Assembly (NCBI GenBank): GCA_947491945.1
Contig: CANLLN010000001.1
Location: forward strand, 248,001-312,000
Source of the DNA: an uncultured Carboxylicivirga sp.
GTDB lineage: Bacteria; Bacteroidota; Bacteroidia; Bacteroidales; Marinilabiliaceae
Length of the DNA stretch: 64,000 nt
Reading direction: 5' to 3'
Each line of letters opens with the position of its first letter. Positions within the stretch are counted from its first letter, which is position 1. A program made the translations under genes and the position numbers. The notes beneath the pieces are model-generated. The model searched no databases, was not told the origin of the DNA, and was given only the letters and a program-made list of their open reading frames with translations. Below, piece by piece: positions 19,501 through 27,876 of this stretch.

Positions 19501-19591
19501 CGGCGGTAAGAGTGCGACTAACCTGGGTGTGGATAACGCTGCTTACCCAATGCCAAGAGTTTATTCAATGGGTCTAAGTGTCACATTTTAA
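16568..19591 (+). CDS. susC: SusC-family TonB-dependent outer-membrane glycan transporter
   Basis: This 1007-residue porin imports oligosaccharides across the outer membrane using TonB energy. It shows a signal peptide (1-23), a carboxypeptidase-like regulatory domain (VDGTVTDDKGIPVPGVSV), a TonB-box-like stretch followed by EEVVAIGYGTVKKSDLTGSV (about 103-122), a plug domain with GGNSINSSIQPLYVVDG and DASSTAIYGSRGANGV, and a long beta-barrel ending in the aromatic residue F (SMGLSVTF). Length and order fit the family. It is the first gene of the plus-strand PUL operon and is followed 14 nt later by susD. Regulation is probably by the HTCS at 8138. Confidence 0.97.
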   Translation: MKLTKKTLLLLYIALVSFVDIGAQYKVDGTVTDDKGIPVPGVSVIETGTSNGTITDIDGRYYLEVSEGAEITYSFIGFKKEERKVDRDGTIDIQLVQDMIGLEEVVAIGYGTVKKSDLTGSVTSVKAEEITKMPVQSFDRALQGRAAGVQVKTSSAAPGGSVSVIIRGGNSINSSIQPLYVVDGIPVDEGTLNSFNPEDIESMEILKDASSTAIYGSRGANGVVLISTKRGKEGKARVEYSNYFKFEQIQEGLDLLNGEEFAYKFNEWLVNTGSDPIYVGDNRYFPSPETIGEGTDWIDQITQTGFAQNHQVSITGGTKDVKYALSGNYLDHEGVILGGDFSRGSFKVNTDVTINKWLSVGNNLTISRYTTNSSGENTNMESGGGTINAAIKMSPVLPVYDINGNYTANNFPGAQGIENPVANAKEITNKRLTDRAIGSLFANITPLKGLNIKLSYGVDVRHVKRYNYTPTTTISGVLVGGRASLDNNKIDHFVSDNIANYKKQWGIHKLDVMAGYSREWEEAEASGMNGTGFPSDVLMYNNMAAAEEHGIPTSWKTAWQLESFFGRINYNMNEKYLVTFTGRYDGSSKLSKDNRWAFFPSGAIAWRLSEENFLKENIAAISNLKLRASYGLSGNSNIGLYKSQVILGIGGYPFNEAVQTAVYPSTLGNPDLGWEYTTTTNFGFDLGLLNNRLSLTLDVYKQSTQDLLWNKKLDPMSGYGSSMTNAGELENKGLEISVFGAITEGSFKWNVSGNISFNRNRIIALDDEANQWRVGLPVGVFRGRQFEGIFRDWDEVYAYMNPDGSLVMPAAQPGDVRYADIGGAFDENGNRIPDGKISGEDWTILGDPNPDFIFGITNDFSFKGFDLSVFITGSQGNDILNRTGSYLQQVSNMRNNLDRVVLDSWTPQNPDASFMRMGGVGSMPNIEDGSYIKLQNVNLSYNIPVKRIKNIQAARVFVSGQNLITLTDYSGFDPDVNTGGKSATNLGVDNAAYPMPRVYSMGLSVTF

Positions 19592-19605
19592 TAATAATCA
19601 ACGTC

Positions 19606-21129
19606 ATGAATAAGATAAAATTAATATATAGTTTTTGTGTAGTGATTCTTTTGACTGCATTTGGGTGCGAGGATAGCTTCCTTGATGAGAAGATGTACAG
19701 TCAACTAGGCCCTGCTAATTTTTACAAAACAGAAGCTGATGCTATTGCAGCTTTGAATGGTGTGTATGATGGTTTTCAGGCAGAGAATTATTATGGCAGA
19801 ACCATGTGGAATCTGGCCGATTATCCAACAGAAATGCATTATAGTTTCTGGTCAGATGCTTTCGATCGCTATACCTATGAGGATGATGAAAACAAGCATT
19901 TATATCCGTTTTGGAACATAGCCTGGAAAATAAATAATCGTGCCAATTCAGTTATTGAACGTGTGCCAGCTATTAGCTTTAACAATGAAGAAACCAAAAA
20001 TCGAATTATTGGAGAAGCTAAATTCCTGAGAGCACTTAACTACTTCAATTTGGTACGTTTCTTCGGGCATATTCCTTTAATTACTTCAGAGACAACTACC
20101 ATCGATGAGAATCAATTTATGGAGCAAGTTCCAAGAGCAGAGGTTTATGACCAAATCATTAATGACCTAATGTATGCGGAAGAAAACTTGCCTGTGATTC
20201 AGGAGGAAGCTTGTAGAGCTACCCAAGGTGCTGCTAAAGCTCTTTTAGGTAAAGTTTACCTGACTATGGCTGGTTATGCTTTGAATTATGTGAGTGGAGA
20301 GCTTGAAAAGGGTGATAATCAGTATTATCAGTTAGCAGCAGATAAATTAAAAGAGGTTATAGACCTGAATGTTTACAAGTTGGAAGATATTTACGAAGAT
20401 GTTTTTGATGTGGATAATCCCAATGGTAAAGAAACTGTATTCTCGGTGCAATATATGGCAGGCACAGGAGGTTGGGAAGGTGGCGAAGGTAACTCCTGGA
20501 CACCAGTATGGGTACCGAAAGGTTCTGGAATTGCACTGGTTGAATGGAAATCAGCAGGAACACCTATTGAATTCTTTAATTCATATCCTGCTGGAGATCA
20601 AAGACGCGATGCCTCTTTTATGACTTCATATATCGACGGTAATGGAGCAACAATAGAATACCCAACTTCTCCTCTTGTAGCGCCTCACCTTCGCAAGTTC
20701 TTAAGTGATATTCAGGAAGGTCCGGATCCAAACTTCAGTGCCATTGATGGTAAAGATTATGGTTGTGATTTCCCGGTTCTAAGGTATGCTGATGTCTTAC
20801 TAATGTATTCTGAAGCATTAAATGAATTGGATGCGGCCAATAAAACAATGGGAATTAATGATGTACGTGTCAGAGCTGGTTTAGAGCCATTAACAACAGA
20901 CGATCAGGAAACCTTGCGTCAACAAATATTACAGGAGCGTAAATGGGAATTGACTGGAGAAGGACATGGTTGGTTTGATTATGTACGATTGGGTGTGCTA
21001 TTGGAGCCTGGTAACTCAAATGGTGATAGATCGGGTTATCTGTATCCATCAGAGCGTAATTATCTCTATCCCATACCATTTACTGCGAGAGAAATTAATC
21101 GGAATTTAGACCAGAATTTTGGATGGTAA
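19606..21129 (+). CDS. susD: SusD-family outer-membrane lipoprotein
   Basis: This 507-residue lipoprotein (lipobox ending at C21, TAFGCEDSF) forms the lid over the SusC transporter and binds the glycan. Family features include SFLDEKMYSQ near the N-terminus, FLRALNYFNLVRFFGHIPLI in the TPR-like part (about 141-160), and a C-terminal LRQQILQERKWELTGEGHGWFDYVRLG. Position directly after susC confirms pairing. Confidence 0.97.
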   Translation: MNKIKLIYSFCVVILLTAFGCEDSFLDEKMYSQLGPANFYKTEADAIAALNGVYDGFQAENYYGRTMWNLADYPTEMHYSFWSDAFDRYTYEDDENKHLYPFWNIAWKINNRANSVIERVPAISFNNEETKNRIIGEAKFLRALNYFNLVRFFGHIPLITSETTTIDENQFMEQVPRAEVYDQIINDLMYAEENLPVIQEEACRATQGAAKALLGKVYLTMAGYALNYVSGELEKGDNQYYQLAADKLKEVIDLNVYKLEDIYEDVFDVDNPNGKETVFSVQYMAGTGGWEGGEGNSWTPVWVPKGSGIALVEWKSAGTPIEFFNSYPAGDQRRDASFMTSYIDGNGATIEYPTSPLVAPHLRKFLSDIQEGPDPNFSAIDGKDYGCDFPVLRYADVLLMYSEALNELDAANKTMGINDVRVRAGLEPLTTDDQETLRQQILQERKWELTGEGHGWFDYVRLGVLLEPGNSNGDRSGYLYPSERNYLYPIPFTAREINRNLDQNFGW

Positions 21130-21150
21130 AAACTAACTAAACGAAAGAAT

Positions 21151-22185
21151 ATGAAAGCGTTAAATTATATAGCTCTTATAACATTCCTGGCGATAGTTTC
21201 CTTCGCCTGTGAAGAAACAGAGCCAACCTTTGAAACCAGACTACCAAGTTATCCGGCACCTACCATTGCCTTTACTGAAGAAATGCCTGATACCGTTTCT
21301 ATTATGATTGAAGATGGTTATCCTTTTTCATTTCATCTAGAAGGTGAGGCTGGTTTGGTAGGTATGCTATTAAATAATGAGCAAGTGCATACGTCTCCTT
21401 ATGGCCAGTTAAAAGAAGATGTCACATACACCTTCGTGATGCCGGATGTTGAAGATACGTCGCTGGTATTTTCGGTGATTGATGAAGATGGTGTAACCGT
21501 TGCAGCTCAAAAGGTCGTAGCTAAGGGAGAAGGGCGTTTGGCTCCTGAGTTTTTAGTGGTTGATTTGGGGGGTGGTTTGGAAGAGTTTGTCGATGAGCCA
21601 ATTCCTAACCAGAATGGTGGTAATTTTGCGGCAAAAATCACTTCATCAGGCGATCATGAAATAGATAATTATACATTACGGGCACTTTGGTTAACCGATG
21701 AGACTAAGTTTAATTCTGTATTTACCGTAAATGCAGATGCGCCGGAGGGTGAGAAAGCTGTTAAAGTAATTAAGAACAGTGGTTTTACAAATGTGATTGC
21801 TAATCTGGGTGTAGCCATCCCCGAAGTATATATCAATGATATACTGGCAGGTAAAAGAGCAATTCAATTCGATGTGTATTATGACAATACGGCTACCCCG
21901 GATGCACCAAGTGATTTGCCATCAGCATTAGCTTTCGATATTTATTTAGCCAATTTTGCTAAATACAAAAATGACAAAGCTGGTATATTTGAGACATATA
22001 CAGCGACACTGCCATCTGCCAATGCCTGGCATTCAGTAACCATGGATATTAAAAAAGCAGGGGGTTATAGAACAGGTGATGTAGCAGTGAACGAAATTGA
22101 TGCATTTAGCTTAAAGCTTTCTGCTGGCTATAACACACGAAATCCATATTACATCAAGAATTTCAAAGTCGTTAAAGTTGACTAA
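21151..22185 (+). CDS. Surface glycan-binding-type lipoprotein (SusE/F position)
   Basis: This 344-residue protein has a lipobox at C20 (IVSFACEETE) and sits 21 nt after susD, the usual place of a surface glycan-binding protein. The N-terminal part (about 25-125) looks like an Ig/PKD-type spacer; the C-terminal part (about 140-344) is a beta-rich domain (FDVYYDNTA, WHSVTMDIKK, YYIKNFKVVKVD) resembling jelly-roll carbohydrate-binding modules. No catalytic motif is seen. Function is by position and fold impression. Confidence 0.8.
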   Translation: MKALNYIALITFLAIVSFACEETEPTFETRLPSYPAPTIAFTEEMPDTVSIMIEDGYPFSFHLEGEAGLVGMLLNNEQVHTSPYGQLKEDVTYTFVMPDVEDTSLVFSVIDEDGVTVAAQKVVAKGEGRLAPEFLVVDLGGGLEEFVDEPIPNQNGGNFAAKITSSGDHEIDNYTLRALWLTDETKFNSVFTVNADAPEGEKAVKVIKNSGFTNVIANLGVAIPEVYINDILAGKRAIQFDVYYDNTATPDAPSDLPSALAFDIYLANFAKYKNDKAGIFETYTATLPSANAWHSVTMDIKKAGGYRTGDVAVNEIDAFSLKLSAGYNTRNPYYIKNFKVVKVD

Positions 22186-22195
22186 TTAGTAATGT

Positions 22196-22232
22196 ATGGC
22201 AACGGTATCTGTATAAAAACGACTGTTGCCAT
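22196..22232 (+). promoter_or_regulatory. Intercistronic hairpin after binding-lipoprotein gene
   Basis: ATGGCAAC (22196-22203) pairs with GTTGCCAT (22225-22232) across a 21-nt loop. There is no strong T-run. It could tune downstream expression or protect mRNA ends. Confidence 0.4.
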
Positions 22233-22252
22233 TCATCTTTAAACTAGAAAAA

Positions 22253-23725
22253 ATGAATCGTTTATATATATATACTGCAGCATTACTCTTTACCATTGGA
22301 TTTAGTGCTTGTGAAGAAGATACAATAGAAACTCCGAAATTAAATGATACCACCTATGATATAATGGTGGATTTAAATGAAGAGAAGGGGATTGTTAGTC
22401 CTTTGCTGATGGGGTTCAACAATATCTACTGTTTTGAAAAAGATGCCATGTGGCAAAATGGTTCTGGACAGTTGCCAGAGATGTTTAAACGCATGAATAC
22501 TGGTGTTGTTCGTTATCCGGGGGGTGCCGTTGTGAACCGTTACCATTGGAACAACCTTAATGGACAAGGATGGAAAGATAATTGGGACCCAAATTATGAT
22601 CCGAGTGACGATATGCCGGCTACTGAGTTTATGGATGTTGATGAATACATGGCGAACATTATTGCCATAGGTGCTGAGCCAATGCTGGGAATTAACATGG
22701 GTTCCGGCATGAAATACAATCGAGTGCAAGATGGTATAGATGAGGCAGTTGCCCTGGTGCAGTATTGCAAAGATCAAGGATATGAAGTCAAATACTGGTA
22801 TTTGGATAACGAGGCCTACCACTCTGGTGCCAACTATAGAATGACACCAGCAGAATATGCGGAACAGATTAACCTATATGTGCCGGCAATGAAAGCGGTA
22901 AATCCAAACATTGAAACCATTGTCAATTGGGATAGCCATATTTCTACACAGTTATCAGGTATGGAAACCCTTATTTCATTAGCTGGTGAAAATATTAATA
23001 TCATGGAGGTTCATTGGTATTGGGAGTTTGGAACAGGTACCTTTAATCGTTGGGTTAACAGTTATCCAATGAGTACTAAAAATCAATGGTATAATGGTTT
23101 AAGTTATTTTAGAGAAATAATGGAGTTTACACCATTGCTTCACCGTACTGGCCATACACACATAAAACTGGCATCCAACGAATGGAACTTAGGTCCGGCT
23201 GCATCACCAGCTGAAACACCATCCAAGTTTGAATCTGCCTTGATGATTTCTGAACAATTCTCCCAATTTATTGATGGTGGTTTATTTATGGCTAACTTCT
23301 GGGGTGTGCATTGGCCTACAGAAACATATGCACCTTCTGTTAATCGTTATTTATTAGATCCAACTGATAACTACAGCGAGAACCCAGCCGTTAAAGTTTT
23401 TGAAATGTTTGGCGATGCCATGGGCAAAATGCAGGTAAGGTGTTCATCTCTTATCAATGGTGTTTATGATGTGGCCATTTGGGACGACGAAAACAATCAG
23501 CTAATCATGTATCTTGTGAATAAAAATCAAAATGAAGTACCATTAAGTACAGGCATTGATTTAAAAGGTATAACTGCTAAAATGGTTACGGCTAATTCGT
23601 TAATAAGTTCTGAAGATGGGACGTCAAGTGAAATAGTTCAAACAGTAGCAAACATAGAATCTACATCCAGGGTAAAGTTAAGTTTGCCTCAAAACTCTTT
23701 AACTAAAGTTGTTATTACAAACTAA
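22253..23725 (+). CDS. Clan GH-A glycoside hydrolase lipoprotein (GH51/GH39-like)
   Basis: This 490-residue lipoprotein (C20 in GFSACEED) is probably anchored at the outer membrane. It aligns by eye along its length to the barrel of 12239-14734: RYPGGAVVNRYHWNNLNG, DNWDPNYD, acid/base candidate E187 in YLDNEAYHSG, MEVHWYWEF, and nucleophile candidate E310 in LASNEWNLGP. The RYPGG and NEWN patterns recall alpha-L-arabinofuranosidases of GH51, but LDNE replaces the usual GNE, so the family is left open. It has no binding modules, unlike its relative. The ATG at 22253 puts the lipobox at normal distance; an in-frame ATG 27 nt upstream is less likely. Confidence 0.82.
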   Translation: MNRLYIYTAALLFTIGFSACEEDTIETPKLNDTTYDIMVDLNEEKGIVSPLLMGFNNIYCFEKDAMWQNGSGQLPEMFKRMNTGVVRYPGGAVVNRYHWNNLNGQGWKDNWDPNYDPSDDMPATEFMDVDEYMANIIAIGAEPMLGINMGSGMKYNRVQDGIDEAVALVQYCKDQGYEVKYWYLDNEAYHSGANYRMTPAEYAEQINLYVPAMKAVNPNIETIVNWDSHISTQLSGMETLISLAGENINIMEVHWYWEFGTGTFNRWVNSYPMSTKNQWYNGLSYFREIMEFTPLLHRTGHTHIKLASNEWNLGPAASPAETPSKFESALMISEQFSQFIDGGLFMANFWGVHWPTETYAPSVNRYLLDPTDNYSENPAVKVFEMFGDAMGKMQVRCSSLINGVYDVAIWDDENNQLIMYLVNKNQNEVPLSTGIDLKGITAKMVTANSLISSEDGTSSEIVQTVANIESTSRVKLSLPQNSLTKVVITN

Positions 23726-23781
23726 GTTAACTTGAACGTTATCTGGCTTAATACATCATAACGATGTTGATTAGCTGTATA

Positions 23782-23809
23782 GTCTCCGCTTGTTTTGTTA
23801 AGCGGAGAC
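23782..23809 (+). promoter_or_regulatory. Strong intercistronic hairpin between two hydrolase genes
   Basis: GTCTCCGCTT (23782-23791) pairs perfectly over 10 bp with AAGCGGAGAC (23800-23809), loop GTTTTGTT. It is followed by CAAAATACG, not a T-run, so it is more likely an RNA-processing or attenuation element than a full terminator. Confidence 0.6.
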
Positions 23810-23824
23810 CAAAATACGGACCTT

Positions 23825-25285
23825 ATGAATTTACAAAAATATCATTTCCTAAACTTATTTTTGCTGCTTGCTTTTTTGCCTGGGTTGTCTTATTCACAGG
23901 ATACTATCAGGATTGATTTCAATAAAATAATGAAAAGTACCACTCCTGAAGGAGCAGCTTCAGCCAATTTATGTTGGTTGCTTGATTCAGATATAAAAAG
24001 ACCCAATCCTCACAAATCATTTGCTGAAGCAATAAATGAACTGGGGTGTGGCTCTTTAAGGTTTCCATATGGTCACCTGGCTGATAATTACCTATGGCAT
24101 ACTGCTCCATATGATAATACACAAAATGGACTGAAGCCTGCAGTTGCAACTAAAACGCAAACGCCTGCACAATGGGACTGGGCAACAAATGAAGATGGCA
24201 CATTTATGTCAGCTATGGATTTTGACGAATACATGTCCTTGTGTGCTCGTTTAAATATAAAACCACTTGTTGTAGTAAATGCTTTGTCATTCAAGTATAA
24301 AGGAGGACCAACTCTTAATGAATTGGTTACTTCTGCAGCTGAATGGGTAAAGTATGCTAAACGAAAGAACTATCAGGTTGGATACTGGCAAATTGGCAAT
24401 GAAGTAGATCATCATCCAAAACTTATTAGTAAAGACGAGTATGTTGATGCTTACCAACAAATTTCTGCTGCTATGAAAGCCGTTGATCCAAATATAAAAG
24501 TGGGACCTGGCATCCTTAGTAATGTAGCTTTCTTCAAAAAGATTATTACACAAACTCCCGATTTAATTGATTTTACATCATGTCACCAATACTTGTGGGC
24601 TTATAAGGAATCATGTAAAAACTATGAGTTATGGAAGGAATACAATGATCCGTTCATTCCCAATGTTATCAAGATGAGAAATGCGGTGCATCAATCATCA
24701 AAACCCGACATGGAAATACTGATCACAGAAACCGGTGTTTCGCCATCAGGTCAAGGGATGGGGAATATCAATAATGTATACAAGGCCTTATGGTGGTTTG
24801 AGGTGCTGATGAATGAGATGAATATGCCCAATGTTTCATACATCTATAACTGGGGAACTCATTCACCCTGGAAAGGTTATCAGGATGATGAATCAGACGA
24901 TGTATCGGTACTCTTACGAGTTGACAATAATGCACGTAAGCCAACTGCAGAGGTAATTAAAATAGTAAATGAGCATTTTATGAAACATTGTGTTCATACG
25001 AGTAATAACTCACCATACATACGTACTTATGCCAGTATTGATGAAGGTAATAAAGAGTGTAGCGTCTTTTTAATGAATAAGAATACTGTTCCATCAAGAG
25101 TAGTGCTTCAAATACAAAATATGCCATCGAAATTAAGCAGCTTAAACTTTTCGGGGATACAAGGTGAAAATCCTCTAGATAAGAATTTTGAGGAGTCGAC
25201 TAAGATGGAGTTAAGAGTGTTGTGTGAAGTAATCGCAGAAGTAGTTATACCTGCGTTATCCATTGCAGTTCTGCACAGTAATTAA
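23825..25285 (+). CDS. Second clan GH-A-type glycoside hydrolase, secreted
   Basis: This 486-residue protein has a signal peptide (LLLAFLPGLSYSQ) without a lipobox Cys. The barrel shows SLRFPYGHLADNYLW, acid/base candidate E193 in QIGNEVDHHP and nucleophile candidate E302 in LITETGVSP, with YIYNWGTHSPW after it. It is only distantly related to the hydrolase just upstream; the NE and ETG motifs fit clan GH-A (GH39/GH51/GH30-like), and the family is unassigned. The ATG at 23825 gives a normal signal peptide; the longer ATG at 23795 begins inside the upstream hairpin. Confidence 0.78.
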   Translation: MNLQKYHFLNLFLLLAFLPGLSYSQDTIRIDFNKIMKSTTPEGAASANLCWLLDSDIKRPNPHKSFAEAINELGCGSLRFPYGHLADNYLWHTAPYDNTQNGLKPAVATKTQTPAQWDWATNEDGTFMSAMDFDEYMSLCARLNIKPLVVVNALSFKYKGGPTLNELVTSAAEWVKYAKRKNYQVGYWQIGNEVDHHPKLISKDEYVDAYQQISAAMKAVDPNIKVGPGILSNVAFFKKIITQTPDLIDFTSCHQYLWAYKESCKNYELWKEYNDPFIPNVIKMRNAVHQSSKPDMEILITETGVSPSGQGMGNINNVYKALWWFEVLMNEMNMPNVSYIYNWGTHSPWKGYQDDESDDVSVLLRVDNNARKPTAEVIKIVNEHFMKHCVHTSNNSPYIRTYASIDEGNKECSVFLMNKNTVPSRVVLQIQNMPSKLSSLNFSGIQGENPLDKNFEESTKMELRVLCEVIAEVVIPALSIAVLHSN

Positions 25286-25320
25286 AGCTCTGAGAAGTAA
25301 TTAGTGCTAAAAAAATAAAG

Positions 25321-27786
25321 ATGAGATATACGATAAGTTTTATAGTTCTTTTTTTAATCGTTTTTTCTAGTCATGGGCTTGAGAAAAGAGAACGAATTCC
25401 ATTTAATCAGAATTGGCGCTTCTGTATAGGTGAAACAGGTAAAGAAAGTTCGATTGAGTTTAATGATGATGGTTGGCGAGTCTTGAGCTTGCCTCATGAT
25501 TGGGCGATTGAAGGACCCTTTAGTGAAGAGCACAATGCCCGTACGGGTGGTTTGCCGGTATCAGGAACGGCATGGTATCGAAAGCGCTTTTCGTTAGATA
25601 AATCGTATCAGGGTAAAATCGTCAACTTGGAGTTTGATGGTGTGATGAGTAATGCAGAGGTCTATATTAATGGCCATCGTGTGGCCTACAGACCCTATGG
25701 TTACATCGGTTTTGAGGCTGATTTAACCCCTTATCTCAAATATGGTCATGATAATGTGGTGGCTGTAAAAGTAGCCCCAGAAGAACAATCTTCCCGATGG
25801 TATCCTGGTGCTGGTATTTATCGTAATGTGTGGATGGAGATTAAAAATCCGGTGCATGTTGCCCATTGGGGTACCTATATCACGACGCCAACAGTGTCTT
25901 CTAAATCTGCTCTTGTAAAAGTATCAACAACTATCTGCAGGACAACTGATAAGACAGGTAACTACCGTCTTCTATCGCAGATTATGGATCACAAAGGGAC
26001 AATTGTAGCTACAGCTGAGTCTGATTTGAAATTGGATTCGGAGCAAATCATAGTAGAGCAGGAAATTGAAATACAATCACCACAATTGTGGGAACAGGAC
26101 AATCCACATTTATATCAGCTAAAGTCAATCATAATAAGAGATGGAACCACAGTTGATACCTACAACTCAACGTTTGGGGTACGTACCATTGAATATTCTA
26201 AAACGGAAGGTTTCTTACTTAATGGTCGTCAGGTACGGTTTCAAGGCGTTTGCCTACACCATGATTTAGGACCGCTTGGAGCGGCAGTCAACTATCGGGC
26301 TACGCAACGTCAATTGGAGATTATGAAAGAGATGGGTGTTAATGCCATCCGCACCAGCCATAACCCGCCTTCACCCGAACAGCTGGAACTATGTGATAAA
26401 ATGGGCATCCTGGTTCAGATTGAGGCCTTTGACTGTTGGAAAGCACCAAAGACTGCAAACGGCTATCACAAATATTGGGACGAATGGCATGAGCGAGACT
26501 TACGTGATATGATTAAGCGTGATAGAAATCATCCTTCAGTGGTCATGTATAGCATTGGTAATGAAATTGTAGAACAACGATTGGGACATGGAGGTAAAGT
26601 GGCCAGTTCATTAACAGCTATTTGTCATGATGAAGACCCAACCAGGCCGGTAACGGCTGGATTTAATATGTATCCGGCTTGCGTGAAGAATGGCCTCGCC
26701 GAAGCCATTGACTTGGTTGGATTTAATTATAAACCAACACAGTATGATAATCTGCTGGCCGAACACCCCGATTGGATTGTTTACGGCTCTGAAACTTCTT
26801 CGTGTGTGAGTTCAAGAGGGGTTTATCATTTGCCGTTGGAAAATTACGACAAACACGAATCGTTGCAGGTTAGCAGTTATGATATTATTAGTCCGCCATG
26901 GGCTTATCCTCCAGATTTTGAGTTTGATGCCCAACAAACCATGACGCGCTCATTAGGGGAGTTTGTTTGGACGGGATTTGATTATCTGGGCGAACCAACG
27001 CCTTATAACGGACAGGATAACCATACCCATGGGAAGTGGACAGGAGACTGGCCTTCCAGAAGCTCCTACTTTGGTATCGTTGACTTATGTGGTTTTCCGA
27101 AAGACCGTTTTTACCTTTATCAAAGTGTTTGGACTGACAAACCAATGGTACACATCCTGCCGCATTGGAATTGGGAGGACTCACCTCATGATACCATTCC
27201 GGTATTTTGCTATACCAATTGTGATGAAGCAGAATTATTTCTCAATGGAAAATCACTTGGTAAAAAGGTAATGGGAAAAGACAAGACAACCATTCCATCT
27301 GTATTTAATTGGTGGAAAAAGCCCCAGACAACCTGGGATTCTCCTTACCGAATAAATTGGAATGTGAAGTATGAGCCGGGTGAATTGAAAGTAATAGCTT
27401 ATAATAATGGAGAAGTAGCGGCAAGTAAGACCATTGTTACTGCATCAGAGCCGGCACAAATAAATTTATTGCCTGACAGAAAGATTATCGAAGCTGATGG
27501 TTATGATTTATCGTTTATTACCGTTCGCATTGAAGATAAACAAGGGAATTTCTGCCCTATGGCTGATAATCTAATACATTTTGATATTAAAGGGCCTGCT
27601 ACTATTGCCGCTGTTGGTAATGGTAATGCTGCCACTACAGAACCTTTTCAGGCTCACTATCGCAAAGCGTTTAATGGTTTATGTATGTTAATCATCAAAA
27701 GTGAAAAGGGTAAAGCTGGTAAGGTAAGTATAAAAGCTTACGCCGATAACCTTAATACGGGCAAAATAAAGATTATTACTAATTAG
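25321..27786 (+). CDS. GH2-family glycoside hydrolase (beta-galactosidase type)
   Basis: This 821-residue secreted enzyme has the GH2 layout: sugar-binding jelly roll starting RIPFNQNWRF with LPHDWAIEGPF, an immunoglobulin-like domain, a TIM barrel with RTSHNPPSPEQLELCD, acid/base E415 in YSIGNEIVE and nucleophile E491 in YGSETSSC, then C-terminal Ig-like domains ending in a segment with IHFDIKGPATIAAVGNG. The signal peptide (1-19) lacks a lipobox, so it is probably periplasmic. It likely removes terminal beta-linked sugars, most often galactose in this family. It shares its layout with 30817-33249. Confidence 0.93.
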   Translation: MRYTISFIVLFLIVFSSHGLEKRERIPFNQNWRFCIGETGKESSIEFNDDGWRVLSLPHDWAIEGPFSEEHNARTGGLPVSGTAWYRKRFSLDKSYQGKIVNLEFDGVMSNAEVYINGHRVAYRPYGYIGFEADLTPYLKYGHDNVVAVKVAPEEQSSRWYPGAGIYRNVWMEIKNPVHVAHWGTYITTPTVSSKSALVKVSTTICRTTDKTGNYRLLSQIMDHKGTIVATAESDLKLDSEQIIVEQEIEIQSPQLWEQDNPHLYQLKSIIIRDGTTVDTYNSTFGVRTIEYSKTEGFLLNGRQVRFQGVCLHHDLGPLGAAVNYRATQRQLEIMKEMGVNAIRTSHNPPSPEQLELCDKMGILVQIEAFDCWKAPKTANGYHKYWDEWHERDLRDMIKRDRNHPSVVMYSIGNEIVEQRLGHGGKVASSLTAICHDEDPTRPVTAGFNMYPACVKNGLAEAIDLVGFNYKPTQYDNLLAEHPDWIVYGSETSSCVSSRGVYHLPLENYDKHESLQVSSYDIISPPWAYPPDFEFDAQQTMTRSLGEFVWTGFDYLGEPTPYNGQDNHTHGKWTGDWPSRSSYFGIVDLCGFPKDRFYLYQSVWTDKPMVHILPHWNWEDSPHDTIPVFCYTNCDEAELFLNGKSLGKKVMGKDKTTIPSVFNWWKKPQTTWDSPYRINWNVKYEPGELKVIAYNNGEVAASKTIVTASEPAQINLLPDRKIIEADGYDLSFITVRIEDKQGNFCPMADNLIHFDIKGPATIAAVGNGNAATTEPFQAHYRKAFNGLCMLIIKSEKGKAGKVSIKAYADNLNTGKIKIITN

Positions 27787-27806
27787 ATAGAGATTATTAA
27801 AGCTTC

Positions 27807-27852
27807 TTGTCTTTCCTTTTGCATCTGTCGGAAACTGTGAGAGGAAAGACAA
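27807..27852 (+). promoter_or_regulatory. Intercistronic hairpin between GH2 and first sulfatase
   Basis: TTGTCTTTCCT (27807-27817) pairs with AGGAAAGACAA (27842-27852), and further pairs with G-T wobbles can extend the stem inward. No T-run follows directly. It is the third such stem-loop in the PUL operon. Confidence 0.55.
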
Positions 27853-27876
27853 AAGAGGCTAACTAAATACGGAAAT

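Noticed and set aside
22373-22822. 149-residue minus-strand frame inside a hydrolase gene
   Set aside because: It lies wholly opposite conserved hydrolase motifs and has no promoter or family features.
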